DNA from: Hirsutella rhossiliensis
Taxonomy: Eukaryota; Ascomycota; Sordariomycetes; Hypocreales; Ophiocordycipitaceae
Reading direction: 5' to 3'
Assembly (NCBI RefSeq): GCF_020360975.1
Contig: NW_025408672.1
Coordinates: forward strand, 3,906,001 to 3,970,000
Length of the DNA: 64,000 nucleotides
Made by a program: the position numbers and the translations under genes. Below, piece by piece: positions 29,952-41,101 of the stretch (position 1 is the first letter of the stretch; each line of letters begins with the position of its first letter). The notes under the pieces are model-generated. The model saw only the letters and a program-made list of their open reading frames with translations, had not been told where the DNA came from and made no database searches.

Positions 29952-30180
29952 TCTCGCGAAGGAGAGATCAAAGAAGGCATGAAAAAGGATGAAGGGATTT
30001 CGTCGTAGGTTAGTTCTCACGTGATCAGATGGTATGTGAAGAGTGTCCTTTTTTTTCTCTGTCTGTTCGCCCTGGATCCGATCAAACGCCCCTTTTTTTA
30101 ACTCCCATTCTCCCTCCTCGCATGTTCTCTCTCCTTCTCCTTCCTTCCCTTTCCTTTCGTCCGGCATACCCCTCTTAACA
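29952..30180 (-). repeat. degraded copia LTR (family B/C type)
   Basis: Begins TCTCGCGAAGGAGAGATCAAAG, interrupted by changes, like the LTR end at 11820 and 32312, and continues with related blocks (AAAGGATGAAGGGATTT, CGCCCCTTTTTTT). The far boundary is not clear. Confidence 0.5.
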
Positions 30181-30492
30181 CGTCAGTCTTCCCCTCCTAA
30201 TCACGCAACTTTACCCTTCAGCTCGCCACGTCATCCTTCAGCAGACTTCAGCTCCTCCTTCTCCTCTCTCTCACCCTTAGGCTTTATGCACAGGAGGTCT
30301 CTATCGAGTCGATCTAGCCCCTGCTTCGCAACAGGGTGAGCCCAAGCGAATCCCAATAAAGTGGGGGCGGGCACGATTAGATACTTATTTAGATGCATCA
30401 AGTAATAGACACCTGTTTAGCTGCATAAAATAGTATCCGTGCCGTGTCCCACCTTTTATTTCTAACTCGCCAGCTCGCACCACCTGGTACAG

Positions 30493-30797
30493 CTTCGAAC
30501 TGGCAAATCACGGCTGAATAGCTACCTTCGCAAAATCGGGGCAGAGGAATCGAGTGAGTGCACATGTGGACAGTCGGCGGAAACGGTGGAACATTTCCTA
30601 GATGGACGGCACAACGGGAAATCATGCTTCGATATGCACGCGGAAAGGTGGGAGACTTGTCTTTCTTCCTAGGAGGAAGGTCAGAGTCAGACGACGACAA
30701 GTGGCAGCCTGATATGGAGGCTGTGCGGGCGACAATACAGTTCGCATTGGCAACAAAACGCTTCAGTATGGACCGACGAGGGACCATGATGTACTGA
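30493..30797 (+). pseudogene. 3' end of a Tad-like LINE ORF2
   Basis: The frame reads LRTGKSRLNSYLRKIGAEES then CTCGQSAETVEHFL. This matches the C-terminal cysteine-histidine region that follows RNase H in fungal non-LTR retrotransposons (CXC, ETXEHFL and a later Cys). Upstream reverse transcriptase and RNase H are absent, as expected for a 5'-truncated insertion. The ORF is broken after HFL. Confidence 0.5.
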
Positions 30798-30810
30798 TCA
30801 AGGGATAATC

Positions 30811-31271
30811 ATACTAACACAACAGCCTTAAACTTGGCAGACCGCGCTTCAGTCGCTGAAGGTAGGACGCTGAACACTTGGAGAAACTGACCTTCAAGTA
30901 GGCCTGTCAAGTCACAGCGAACGAGGCTGGAAACAGATGAAAAGAAGCGTGGGGCTTCAGGTGCGATGGAACCAGGTACAGTAGGTACGTAGCTTAGTCT
31001 CGCAGGGATAAAAAATGGAAGGTAAGAGTCAATCTTGTTCATTGTCGTCTATCTAAAATGAATGTGAGAAGTTCTGTCTCCTTATAGTCCTGAGGGAATA
31101 TGACTGCCTTGCGGTGGCGAATTTGCCACTTGCCACCCAGGATGCTTTTGTAATGTTATCTAGAACGTTCGATGACATCGCTTATCAACCGCGCATTTCA
31201 TTATACGCATCCTGAATGCGACACTTAGCGTAGTGGCTCTATGGGGGAACCCTCCGGGCGCAATACAAAAA
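30811..31271 (+). repeat. SINE-like repeat copy 3, split by a solo copia LTR
   Basis: The repeat runs 30811-30997 (ATACTAACACAACAG... ACGTAGCTTAG), is broken by an LTR, and resumes at 31224 (CTTAGCGTAGTGGCTC ... CCCTCCGGGCGCAATAC) with a tail of ten A. The duplicated CTTAG at 30993-30997 and 31224-31228 is the LTR target duplication. Confidence 0.75.
30998..31223 (-). repeat. solo copia LTR (family C type, diverged) nested in SINE-like repeat
   Basis: 226 bp from TCTCGCAGGG to ATGCGACA on the plus strand, i.e. TGTCGCAT...TGCGAGA on the minus. Internal blocks (GACTGCCTTGCGGTGGCGA, TTATCTAGAACGTTCGA) match the LTR of the 53.4-kb copia element. It is bounded by the 5-bp duplication CTTAG. It arose by LTR-LTR recombination after insertion. 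Confidence 0.8.
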
Positions 31272-31332
31272 AAAAAGGGTGACAACCTCAACATGGATCA
31301 GCAGCCGACGACAGATTAAACAAGCGACACGC

Positions 31333-31585
31333 ATACTAACACCAAACAGTCTTGAACTTGACAGACCGCGCTTCAGCCGCTGAAGGTAGGAAGCTGAACA
31401 CTTGGAGAAACTGACCTTCAAGCAGGCCTGTCGTGTCACAGCGAAGGAGGCTGGAAACTGATAAAAAGAAGCGTGGGGCTTTAGATGAGATGGAACCATG
31501 TACAGAAGGTACATAGGTTAGCGTAGTGGCTCTATAGGGGGAACCCTCCGGGCGTAATACAACTAAAAAAATAAAAAATAAAAAG
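31333..31585 (+). repeat. SINE-like repeat copy 4 with A-rich tail
   Basis: It shares the longer 5' part with copy 3 (ATACTAACACCAAACAG, CTTGAACTTGACAG) and the 3' part with copy 2, ending in AAAAAAATAAAAAATAAAAA. It overlaps the start of the duplicated block at 31362. Confidence 0.65.
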
Positions 31586-32382
31586 GGGTGACAAAGGCCA
31601 GCTCCATAAGCCGTCCCGACCAATAGAACTGTCTGCCCAGACTCGACGCTCCCTAAGTTAATAGCTAGCTTTGCAAGCGACATGCATATGTAGCCATGAC
31701 TGCACTTGTCAGATTCTAGGTGACGTCGGTAGATGGAAAAGACAAGGTGTGAGATAGGAACTTCAGCCCTCTACTAGTGCCAGTTGATGCTCATGTACCT
31801 TGAGGAATGAAAGGTTCTTCCTTCCACCTCCTTACCCCGCGATCCTCCACCACCCAACGCACGGACCGCAGCCCAGAGAGCAACTGTCTCAAAACTCCAC
31901 GAACCAGCCACGTCATGGAGAAAGGACAAGACATGAGCCTCAACGTGGCACCAGTAAAAGTGTTCAAGTTCCAGAATCTTTGGGGCATTACCCCACTAGT
32001 GCAGCTGCGTTACAATGCATGTCTTGTCATGCCGCGGGATAGGTCCACTGTGCTTGATGCTTTCTTTGTATGCCACCAGTTAATTGATGGTAAGCTTTGC
32101 CTGTTTAGGCAGTGGCAGCCGCCTAGCGCTGGCAGGCAGCCGCAGCCACTTACTTAGGCTTTGATACGACATGCTTGGTGTCATGCAATAATGTAATTGG
32201 CTTGTTTCAATAGGTAGTCGACCTGACGAACTGATTGACAAGCAAATCTCACACAAAAACTAATACAGAAAAGGGAAAGTAACTTTATCCCAACGCCGGC
32301 CTCCTTCATTGTCTCGCGAAGGAGAGATCAAAAGTGGGCATAAATGTGAATAAAGGGACTTTTCGTAGGTAAATTCTCAGAT
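31362..32382. repeat. 1.02-kb duplicated block, copy 2
   Basis: This is the second copy of 10868-11890, in the same orientation, 20.5 kb away. It carries the same ORFs (31807-32157 plus; 31791-31988 minus). Because its solo LTR continues intact to 32533 while copy 1 stops at 11890, this copy appears nearer the original arrangement. Confidence 0.9.
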
Positions 32383-32533
32383 GACCTGATAGTCTGTGAT
32401 GTGCATGTGTTGATTGCTCTGCCCCCGGTTGCCCTTTCCCCGTCCAAACAGCCCCTGTCGTATCCCTCCAAGCTTCTCCCAAGTTGATATCCCGGTTTCA
32501 GGTATAGTAATTCAGCCGTAGGCTGACTTGACA
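32312..32533 (-). repeat. solo copia LTR, family B type
   Basis: From TCTCGCGAAGGAGAG to GGCTGACTTGACA on the plus strand. It matches the LTR of the 17.4-kb copia (CTTCTCCCAAGTTGATATCC and TTTCAGGTATAGTA blocks). The flanks CATTG and TTAAT do not match, so boundaries or the target duplication have decayed. Confidence 0.65.
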
Positions 32534-32807
32534 TTAATCCGAATAAGTTTTCCCAATATGAGGGTTTGCCTTGAGGAACGAAAGGCCTTCTAACGTGCCC
32601 CGCAGACCCCGCCCTCTCCCCCCAAAAGTTCTCCGCCCCTTGATTGGTCCCTTGTGATTGGTCCCTCCTTGCCTCCCTCCTTGTTGGTCGCTGCCCTTCC
32701 CCCGGCTTCTGTTGCCTTTTCGCGTGCCTTATCCCACCACTAGGCGCCTCCCACCCTGTCTGCCGCCTGCCGACTCTTCCCGCCTGCCGAACTCTTCATC
32801 GCGTCAC
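32534..32807. other. non-coding stretch downstream of Helitron helicase
   Basis: C-rich sequence with a small tandem repeat (TGATTGGTCCCT twice, 32640-32668). GATTGGTCCC also occurs at 42783-42792, beyond the other end of the Helitron ORFs. The Helitron 3' terminus should lie in or left of this region, but I cannot place it with confidence. Confidence 0.35.
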
Positions 32808-34573
32808 CTAGCGCGGCCGCCTTGACTCTTCAGCATCACCGTCCAGCCAGCGCAACGCCTCCTCAACGGTCCTCTCGCTCAGTACCTCGAGCCTGGCCTG
32901 TGCGGCAGTCATCTCCTCGGGGACCCGGTTGCCCACCAAGTCTCTGTCCCGCACCTTGGACACGAGCATGATGCCGTCTAGAGTTCGGCAGCGCGATAGC
33001 TGCACGTACAGGCCGTACGGGTCGCACTGCGAGGGCACCACCGTTCCATCCATCTTCGTCGTCCGTGTCCTCGCAGCTCGAGGGCCACGCGCTCCAGCGT
33101 TTTGCCCTGCACCTTGTAGTCCGTGCACGCGAACGCTGCTGCGCACGGCAAACCCTTTCGGCTGACGTCGTTGCGTTGCCACGGCCTTTTTCGCTGGCAC
33201 TGTATCTTAACGGTCATGGGTGTCAACAAGATCGTGCCCGGCGGCATCCCGACGAAGTGGAGATATCTCATCGTCTCCGATTCGAGAATGATCCCCGCCG
33301 GCGGCCCGAAGTGGATCGTCATATCGGCCGAGATCCGATGCCCCGGGTACGCCTTGTCGACAATGACCTCCACCGCCGAGTAGCTCGCGCCGTTCACTAG
33401 CTTCAGCCCCTGGTGGGTGTTGTGGTTCACGACGATGGGCATCCCGGCCACGAACATGAAGACGGCCGGCACCGGGATCGCGCTATCGTCGCCCTGGTTG
33501 AGTATCATGATCGCCTCTTCCTCCGTCGGCAGCTCCTCCTTCCACTTGTGCTCGGAGATGAAAATGCGCATCGTCGACCGCTGCTGGACCCGGAACGCCA
33601 GGCTCGCCTCCATGTTCAGGTTCCACCGATTCCTATTGAGCGGCGTCACCACGGTGATGCCCGTCTCCCAAGGGATCCGCCTTCCTCCCGGTAGCACCTT
33701 GAGTTGAGGAGGTTTAGATCCGTCCGATCCTGCACGCCTAGACGGATCCGCTTCAGCAGCCTCTGCAGCTCCGGGTCGCCGGCGGCGCGCATCTGCTCGT
33801 CCAGCATGACGACCGTCGTGAACCTCTTCCACAGTGCGTGCGCTTTGTCGTGCTGGTGACGCTGCTCGGCCTTGAACGAGTTGTCTACGTCCCACGAGAT
33901 GGCCGCGCTAGGCAGGACGATCGACCTCTCTTGGACCGGCCGGAACTGCTGAAAATCTCCGCAGAAGAGGACGATGGGGATCCCCCCGAAATCTTGCCGC
34001 GATCCGCGAAGCCGGCGAAGCCGCTCGTTCACGGCGTGCAGCGTCCGCGCCCCGAGCATGCTCACCTCGTCGATGACGAGCACATCCTTCTCCTGCCAAT
34101 CCATTCGAGACTGGCCGTGGATGAACCGCTCCGCCTGTTTCGGCAGCCGCACCCGTCAAGGTCTTTGACCATGTTCGCGCCCCGCCCCTTGGTCTTTAGT
34201 GAACCCGCAGGCGGAGTGGATCGTGATGCCGTTGATCCGCGCCGCCGCAGTCCCCGACGTCGCCGTGATCAGCAGACGATTCGAAAGGCTCTTTTACTGA
34301 ACAGCTCGACGAGTGCCTCGATGATTCGCGACTTGCCGGTACCGCCCTCGCCACCGACGAACTGGCGCAGCTGGCAGGCATCGCCCCGTCGGTCTGCTGC
34401 ATCAAATCGAGCTGGCGGCATATTATCAGAAAAGCGATGGACTGCCTCTTGTTCAGCGTCAGCCGTGTTGCCAACACCTTGCCCGCCGCGAGGAAGGAGG
34501 TTGATGGGCCAAACTGAACGTCCATTCCCGCCCCTGCGTCGATAGCGGTCTCGTCGGAGTCGGCCATCGTCAT
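32808..34573 (-). pseudogene. Pif1-type helicase domain of Helitron RepHel
   Basis: In order on the minus strand: the LTLNKRQSIAF entry helix, Walker A GGEGGTGKSRII (about 34319-34354), Walker B with VLVIDEVSML (about 34054-34085) and GDFQQFRPV (about 33935-33962). Later come GITVVTPLNRNRWNLN, CTDYKVQGKTLERV (about 33090-33133) and the terminal VQLSRCRTLDGIMLVSK (about 32960-33010). The stop is at 32808. Frame changes lie near 34350, 34180, 33700 and 33070. The helicase unwinds DNA during rolling-circle-like transposition. All core motifs are legible, so the lesions look recent. Confidence 0.8.
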
Positions 34574-34601
34574 TTCGATCTCGTCCTCCCGAAACCGGTC
34601 A

Positions 34602-35515
34602 TCACCCTTCGCAACGCTGCGCGGCGATCGCTTTCCCAGGCGGCGGGCGTGCTTTGTATCCCTGGATCATCCTCTCCTCTCCTTCGAGGCACTTACCTGC
34701 TGCGACTTGATAGCCTTGACCTGATCCTGCGGCGGTAGTGCGGCCCCGGAAAATACCCGCCCTGGCATGCTTAACCGCCTCTCCTCGTTCGATCAGCGCC
34801 GTGGCCTCGAGCTCGGCCGTCGAGCGCAGCGCCGATTGCTGAAACCGACAGAGCTGCTGTATCATTGCCATGAGCTCCGGCGACTTGGCCGTCACCTGAT
34901 TCGCTCCCACTGCACCTCGGACGACGTCGATGAGCCGCGTTGCGTCTCCGATGCTGTTGGGCTGATATGTCGCTGCAGACTCCGCGCCCGCCTCGCCTGC
35001 TCCACCCTCCTCGACGTGTGCGACCGTCGGGTCACCATCGCCGGACGAGGCTGCCCATTGCTTGGCGTCGCGTTTTGCGTCTTCGGCGGATCGTCGAAGC
35101 AGCTGCACGTTGTCGACGAGACATGATATTCTCGGGCCATAGCGTCTCGAGCCCGCGCCCAGATGCTGTTGATCTCACCTGTTCCTTCGCCCAGGAAGGA
35201 CTCCACGGCACGAACAGCGCAAGATGCTGCACGGCTGCCCTTCAGGGGTGGGTTAGCCTCTCCGATAATGCCCGCTGACAGAGCAGTTGCCATACACACC
35301 TCCGGTAGCACGACTCGTCATCGTAGGTGAAGTCCTTGCTCAGGTAGCCGTCGAGGCAGACGGTAGCGTGCTTGCCCGGCCGCCTGAGCACCTGAACCCA
35401 GCGTCGTCCCGGCGCCCATCCATCCTCGAAAGACATCTCCCCGCCGCCCAGCTCTCGTCGTTGCCGATGCGTTTCAGTCTGACGATCGATATGTAGTCAT
35501 ACAGGCATAGGCCTT
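34602..35515 (-). pseudogene. linker between Rep and helicase of Helitron
   Basis: This stretch reads in pieces: SFEDGWAPGRRWVQVLRRPG (35436 leftward) and an Ala/Glu-rich helical segment (about 35108-34602: AEDAKRDAKQW, LMAMIQQLCRFQQSALR). It continues from the Rep side, where LSQVEVVAHLLGYPAEFTDS (35720) and the tyrosine-rich YDYISIVRLKRIG (about 35500) are conserved in fungal Helitrons. The function is structural or unknown. Confidence 0.5.
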
Positions 35516-37100
35516 TCAGCAGCTCTCCCGGTGCTGGTACGCCTCGACGTGGGAGATTCTCAGGCCTTCTTCTTCGACGACGACCGACTCATCCAAGGTG
35601 TCATCCGTAGCCGCAGCGCCACTGGCTTCTCGGAGATGCCGCCATCGCCGAAAGACTTCCCAGTACAGCAGAGAACAGTTCAGGTACGCCCACGCGCTGC
35701 TGTCGGTGAACTCGGCCGGATATCCGAGAAGGTGAGCGACGACCTCGACCTGTGATAGCGGACGCTCCGTGAACACGCGGTTCGCCACTCTCATCAGGAA
35801 CTGTCGCGTCCTGTTCCCTTGACAGGGTCATCGGTGGCAGCGTCTCCGCCACCGTCCCGCCCTCCGTTGGCCGTGCCATCACCTGTTGAGGCGGCCAGGA
35901 GCTCGGCCGCGGCCGCCACACGCTTCCACACCGGGTCCTCCACCTTGGTCGCGTAGTTCGTGACATAATAGATGAGGGCCATTGTCTTGCGCTGCGTCGC
36001 AATGAAGGAAATATCATGGTTGTGCCGGAGCCCGACAGCAATAGCCTCGTTCCATCGATTGACCATGCTGTGTGTCCTCCGGATCTGCAGCACCCCGTCT
36101 GCCGTGAGGGCGGTCTTGTCGACTAACCTCCATGGCGCCTTGAACCGGCAGAGGTCCCCTTTCCGCCCTCCTTTGCCCAAGGAATACTTCACACAGGTCG
36201 GGCTATGCGTGTGCACCTGCGTCGCGCCGGCACAGAAGTTGGCCTCCTCGATAAACGCGGCCGAGAACTGCGCGGCGTTGTCCAGCAGGGAACCAATACC
36301 GCCCGTCACAGATCGCTCCGCTTGCACGGCGCAAAAACTTTCCTGGTCCAGATCCTGCCTTGCACGTCAACCCGGCCCCACTTGGCCATCAGAAGAGTAC
36401 TTCAGGCTCCGGTGGCACATCTTAGGTAGGCATTCTTACCTCTGAGAAGACGCTATCGATGTATCGGACGATTCGCTCGCGATACGCCGCCTGATCCTCC
36501 CCGTGGATGTCGGCAAGCATCGAGCTGAGATGCGCGTTCCCGTGCAGCCAGAGCAAGCCGTGAACATGAAGCGCCCTCGTTCGTTCGTCTCCACGGCGCC
36601 ATAGTACTTGCCGATGCGCCCGAATACCGACTCTTCACCGACCTTCACGTAATGATCGAAGAACAGCTTCATCTCGCGGTGGAAGAACACGGCCGAGCTC
36701 ATGGGATCCGATATCGCCAGCCGTGACCGCTTATACGCATCCCCAAGGCCTTCTAAGAACTCCTCGGCCGCGTCGGGATCGCGTGTGCGGTATGCCGCCA
36801 GTCGCAGCTTCACCGGGTTCGTAATGTCGTTCGGGTTGATGGTGAACCAGATGGCCGGCACGCCATATCCGACGATGAGCGACTGGATTTTCCGCCGCAT
36901 ATTGAGACGGACCTCTCGACATGGGCTGCCGGTGGCCGTAAAGCGAGAGGCTCCTGAGAAGCTCCTTCACGTCACCATCGGTCGTCTTACCCGAGCTCTC
37001 CAACTCGACCCTCGCCGCCGCTAGCCTTTCTGTGGTCATCGAACGCACGATGCGCTCTACCTTGCGGAAGTTCTTCCTCCCACACTCAACATGCTGACCC
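35516..37100 (-). pseudogene. Helitron Rep (HUH/Y2) endonuclease domain
   Basis: The segment PAIWFTINPNDITNPVKL (about 36800-36860) starts the Helitron-like N domain. The histidine block LHVHGLLWLHGNAHL (about 36525-36575) carries the metal-binding HUH residues. The two-tyrosine motif reads YYVTNYATK (about 35943-35970), where the Y-X3-Y spacing of Helitron Rep is kept; the usual Lys between them is Asn. Rep nicks one strand and joins it to tyrosine during transposition. Frame breaks occur near 36600, 36400 and 35800. Confidence 0.75.
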
Positions 37101-39700
37101 GGCGGTTCCTCGACCGCACCCCATGTTGAAGACGAGAAATGCGAAGATGTGGTGCAGTGCAAATCGACCACCATGGCGCCGGAGCACGATCTCGGCCCAC
37201 GCCTGAAGGTTCAAGCTTCGAGACGATACGGGTCTCCGCGGCCGCCTCTGCCTCGACAGCCCTGCCTCGCAAGTTGGCCGTGACCTTCCCCGCGTCGACC
37301 ATGGTCTCTTCAACCAGCCTTGGTCCCCCAACGCCAAATGGGAACAGGGTCGGGAACGTCCTGGCAAAGAAGGACGCCTCAAAGGAATCGGTAAACTCAC
37401 CCCCGCGAAACCCGGATGTATGGCTCACAACCACCGTCGCCACGCCCCGAACCCCGGCTAGGGACCCGACCCACGCTCTCGGCCCGCACGGCCGTCGTCG
37501 GCACCTTCACCAACAGCGTCACAGGCAAACTGCAGCTTCTCCACGTCCGCGACGTCTGGCGGTCCGTCGAGCGCGAACATGCCAGAAGACGTCACCTCGT
37601 TGATCGCTGGAACGTTCTGGTCGGGGCAGGCGTCACTTCCATCGCGAACCGCGCCTTCTCCGTTGGGCCCGTGACCTTCACCCTGGCCGCCGGCTTCTTG
37701 TCCTTGGTTGAGCAGGGCGAAGAGCTCCTCGATCTCCACCGGCCCTCCTCGTCCACGGCGCGTTCCGTGGGCGGCACAACGTGCGCCGTCCGCGCTTTCT
37801 CCCACCCAGACGGCTCGTTCCGCTCCATACGATCGCACACCGACGACGGTACCCCGTGTATCGAGTCTCCCCAGCTCTCCATCTCCGCCGCGTCGATCTC
37901 GATCTCGGCGTAGTGGGGGTTGTTCCGCTTCAGCCAGACAAGGGCCCTCTCGACCACCCGCCGCCTCACCGACAAGAGACTCGACAGGTCGCTCGGTGCC
38001 GGCTTCTCCGCGCCCTGCCACGAGATGTGGATCTCGTCCAGTGCTTGCAAAGGGGTGCGGGAGCACTTTGTGGCCAGCTCCTGCACATTGTTCGGAAACA
38101 CTGTGATGTGGCCCTGACATGCCTCGGATACTTCACGCTCTGCCTCTGCCCGCCCGGAATGCTATATCTCGTGACAAACCCGTAACATGAGTTCAGCGAG
38201 ATGAGCTTCTCTTCGACCGGCGTCAGTCCCTTGAGCTCATCGGGAACATGTGCTCGCAGCCAAGGCGACTGTGAAGGTGGATCGCCGGCGACAGGCTCCT
38301 GCGCGCCAGGCATCGGCCACACTCGGCGCACACCGACACGGACTCGCCCTCAGGAAAGCAACTCCGGCATGAAAATGGTGAGCGGCCGCCCTTTGGTACG
38401 CAACTTGACAGCCAATGATCCCATGTAATCTCCCAACTCTCCTCTCGTACACTTGCGGTAGCACACCATGCAGGTCCGTATCGGCAACGTGCTCGCATCG
38501 TGGAACGCCTGATAGAAGTCTCGCACCGTCGACACCTTCCTCTCGAGCGGTATTGGCGTGCACCACGTCTGATCGTTAGACAATCTCTCCTTCAAGGCAA
38601 AGTCTTCCTCCAAAAAGCGCAGCACACTCGCCAGGTCTTCGGCCTGCAGCTCCCGTCTCCTATGCCTTCCGATTCCACTTCGGACCTGTTTTATCGCGCG
38701 CCCATCCCGGCTAGGAAGACGGGCTCTCTTCTCCGCCTCCGGGACTGCCTCTGTCCGCGCAGCGAGCCGTCCGCTGCCTCTGCTGCGCCATCGTCCACAC
38801 CCACCTGTGCCCTTGGCCGCCGAACCGGTCCCCGACGGAGCTTGGGCAAACCCCATGCAATCGATGCTGCAAATTGCGCCGTTCGTCTTAGGTCTTGGAA
38901 AGTCGTATCCTTGGGCTGGATAGGTCGGAGCGTCGGTCCCTTTTCGAACGAACACCCGGGACACCGCCGGTCGCCGCCTTATCTCCCTGCCCGTCACCTT
39001 CAGGACCCCTCTCCTGGGGCAAAACGGCCGATGAAGGGGTGGACTGTTAGAGCCCACTGCCCCCTGGTCTCCACGTTCTGTAGGCAACACGAACCTCGGA
39101 AGCGGACTCGGTGACTGACGTTGCGCGGAATTTCCGCTGCTGACCAAATTACGGACTTCCGTGCTCTGCTTGACCGCAAACCGCCTCGCGGCGGTCTTCT
39201 CGGCAGTGACTTTGCGATCGCCTCTGCATGCTTTCTCCATGCGGTTTCTTCGACCGCAGACTGCTTAGGCTGAATCAGCCGGAACGTTAATGCTTCATTC
39301 GCCACTGATCTGTATCTCCCGAACCGCCCCAACCTTGTCTCCCGTGCTCCGTGCCCTTCTCGGAGTTGCCCTGTATCATCTCCGCACCCCGAAACAGGCA
39401 CTCCCCCGTTCCTACCCTCTTCTCCATCCTCGACTGACAACGAACAGGCTCCACGGTGAGCGGCCGCCTCGCCTAGCTTCCCTGCAGGACTGTCCGCCAT
39501 GCTACTGCCTCCTCGACGTCGACTAGCGTGGATTGGCAACAGGCTAGAAAGTTTTGGCTCCGGAGCACTTCCACTTGATAATCTCGCTTCTTGGCGTACA
39601 CTATTTCTTTCCGAGTGGGAAGCTTCCTAACGATCACTACTCTCATGGCCGTGGCGTTTCTTCCCTTATAATGCTTGCCTATGGTACCGAAGCGATGCAA
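37101..39700 (-). pseudogene. N-terminal region of Helitron RepHel
   Basis: Legible blocks from right to left: CMVCYRKCTRGELGDY (about 38440-38490), a zinc-binding-like cluster; LTPVEEKLISLNSCYGFVTR (about 38160-38230); MFPNNVQELATK then LDEIHISWQGAEKPAPSDLS (about 37950-38100); and SFEASFFARTFPTLFPFGVGG (split; about 37330-37390). The first three make up the region often called DUF6570 in fungal Helitrons. Upstream, 39700-38600 is Arg/Pro-rich and poorly conserved. Frame changes are frequent. Confidence 0.6.
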
Positions 39701-41101
39701 TACTACTACCCCTTGTAATCCCCATTTACCCTCCTATGTGCGTCCACCGTCCCGGCCTCGGCTGGTCTCCACGTGCGACCTGCTACCCCAGCTTTGCCAA
39801 AGGCGGCCCTTCCATCGCCGTGCTCTCTTTGCGCACTCCAGCGAATCCTGGCTACTGCCGACCTCCGGCACATGGGGTGGCCGCGCCAACCGCCCGCCGC
39901 ACACTTCCAACCATACTCTCCGCCCTTCCAACGCCGTCCCACCCACCTTGCGCATCAGTTGCTCCATCAATATCTGCCACTCCACCTCGTAGAGCAACAG
40001 CCAAAGGCTGCCGGCGATAACATGTCCACGGTGTCCTCGTGCAACCGGACTACCCGGCTAGGTTTGCTCCCTCGCCACCACCAACGTCGCATCAACGGCC
40101 TTCATGCTAAAGCGACAGCCAGGATCCCCCTGCCTGTCCTCTTGTAGTCGCTAGCCACCGGAGTTTCGACTTGCAAACCCTCCTGGAGAGTTCTCGTGAC
40201 CAACTCGCATCCTCCTCCTCAGGTCGTCCCCTATATCCGACTTCACCGTGTCCCAATAGTGGACTCGACACGGTCGGCACCCGCCTCGCTCAGCCGCACG
40301 CAATGCCCATCCAACTACCGACGACCGTCAAAAAGGGACCCCTGCAATACTACCATAACCTCTTTCTTTCCTTCACTCTCATTCGTTATTGTCGCCTTTG
40401 CTATCTACTCCATGCAACGATGACACCGAAGGGTACTGCTGGACTTTCTTTCTCCGCAGACTTACCCACACTAACCTTACTGTTCGCCGACCTCCAACTT
40501 CTCGCGACATAGTCATCACCCCTACTCAACTTCCAACCCCGGCTCCTACTTCACTCACGACCATAGAACCAGATGGTCGAGACTGTTCAAGAACCTCGCC
40601 AGCTCATTCCCGCATACCCCCGCTTCTGATCTATCACCTAGGTAGCATTCTCTGACTCTTAAGTCTCCCCGACCCTAGCCGCGAGCCCTCTTTCGAGCAG
40701 CAAGAAAACCTGCTTTATAGGATGCCCACCTCCACTCTGCGTAACCCCTCATTTACACTTCCACGGTGACTACATCTGCCATGTTCTCACGATGTCGGCC
40801 TCCCAGCTCAACGTCGATACCTCGTCCTCCCGCGGCAACCTCTTGACAGCCAGAAAAATGCTGGCGCCGACATGTCCATGATGGCCTTTGTCCAGCCCGG
40901 CTGCCCGGCTAGGTTCGCCTACCAGAATGAGCATCGTGTCAAAGGGCTCAACGCAGAAACCCTAGCGAGGTCTTCCTTCCCACGCCCTCATGGCTGTCGA
41001 CTCCGGAGTATGCAGCAATCCGGTCAGATACTGGCAATCCATCGACCTGCATCTTCTTCAGCCTTAATATTTCCATATACAACCAACAGATAATCTCCTC
41101 G
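39701..41101. other. region between Helitron RepHel and divergent accessory ORF
   Basis: The ORFs here are composition-driven. On the plus strand, 40020-40070 (ACATGTCCACGGTG ... CCCGGCTAGGTT) resembles 40870-40915 (ACATGTCCATGATG ... CCCGGCTAGGTT). The second reads MSMMAFVQPGCPARFAYQNE, which looks like a conserved protein segment belonging with the ORF that follows. An internal duplication of an N-terminal exon is possible. Confidence 0.4.

Larger units (their letters stand above)
32808..39700 (-). mobile_element. Helitron Rep-helicase region (frame-broken)
   Basis: About 6.9 kb, visibly GC-richer than its surroundings, reading on the minus strand: an N-terminal cysteine region, the Helitron-like N domain, the Rep (HUH) nuclease and a Pif1-type helicase, the order of a RepHel protein of about 2,000-2,300 residues. 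No single frame is open for more than about 300 codons. Terminal TC and CTRR ends were not located. Components are listed separately. Confidence 0.8.

Noticed and set aside
30043..30339. Ser/Pro-rich plus-strand ORF
   Set aside because: It is pyrimidine-rich LTR-like sequence with no domain.
32929..39114. Plus-strand ORFs opposite the Helitron
   Set aside because: They are shadows produced by high GC content opposite the recognised Rep and helicase motifs.
39675..40655. Overlapping plus-strand ORFs of 75-124 codons
   Set aside because: Their composition is driven by C-rich sequence and no conserved segment was seen apart from the short block listed.
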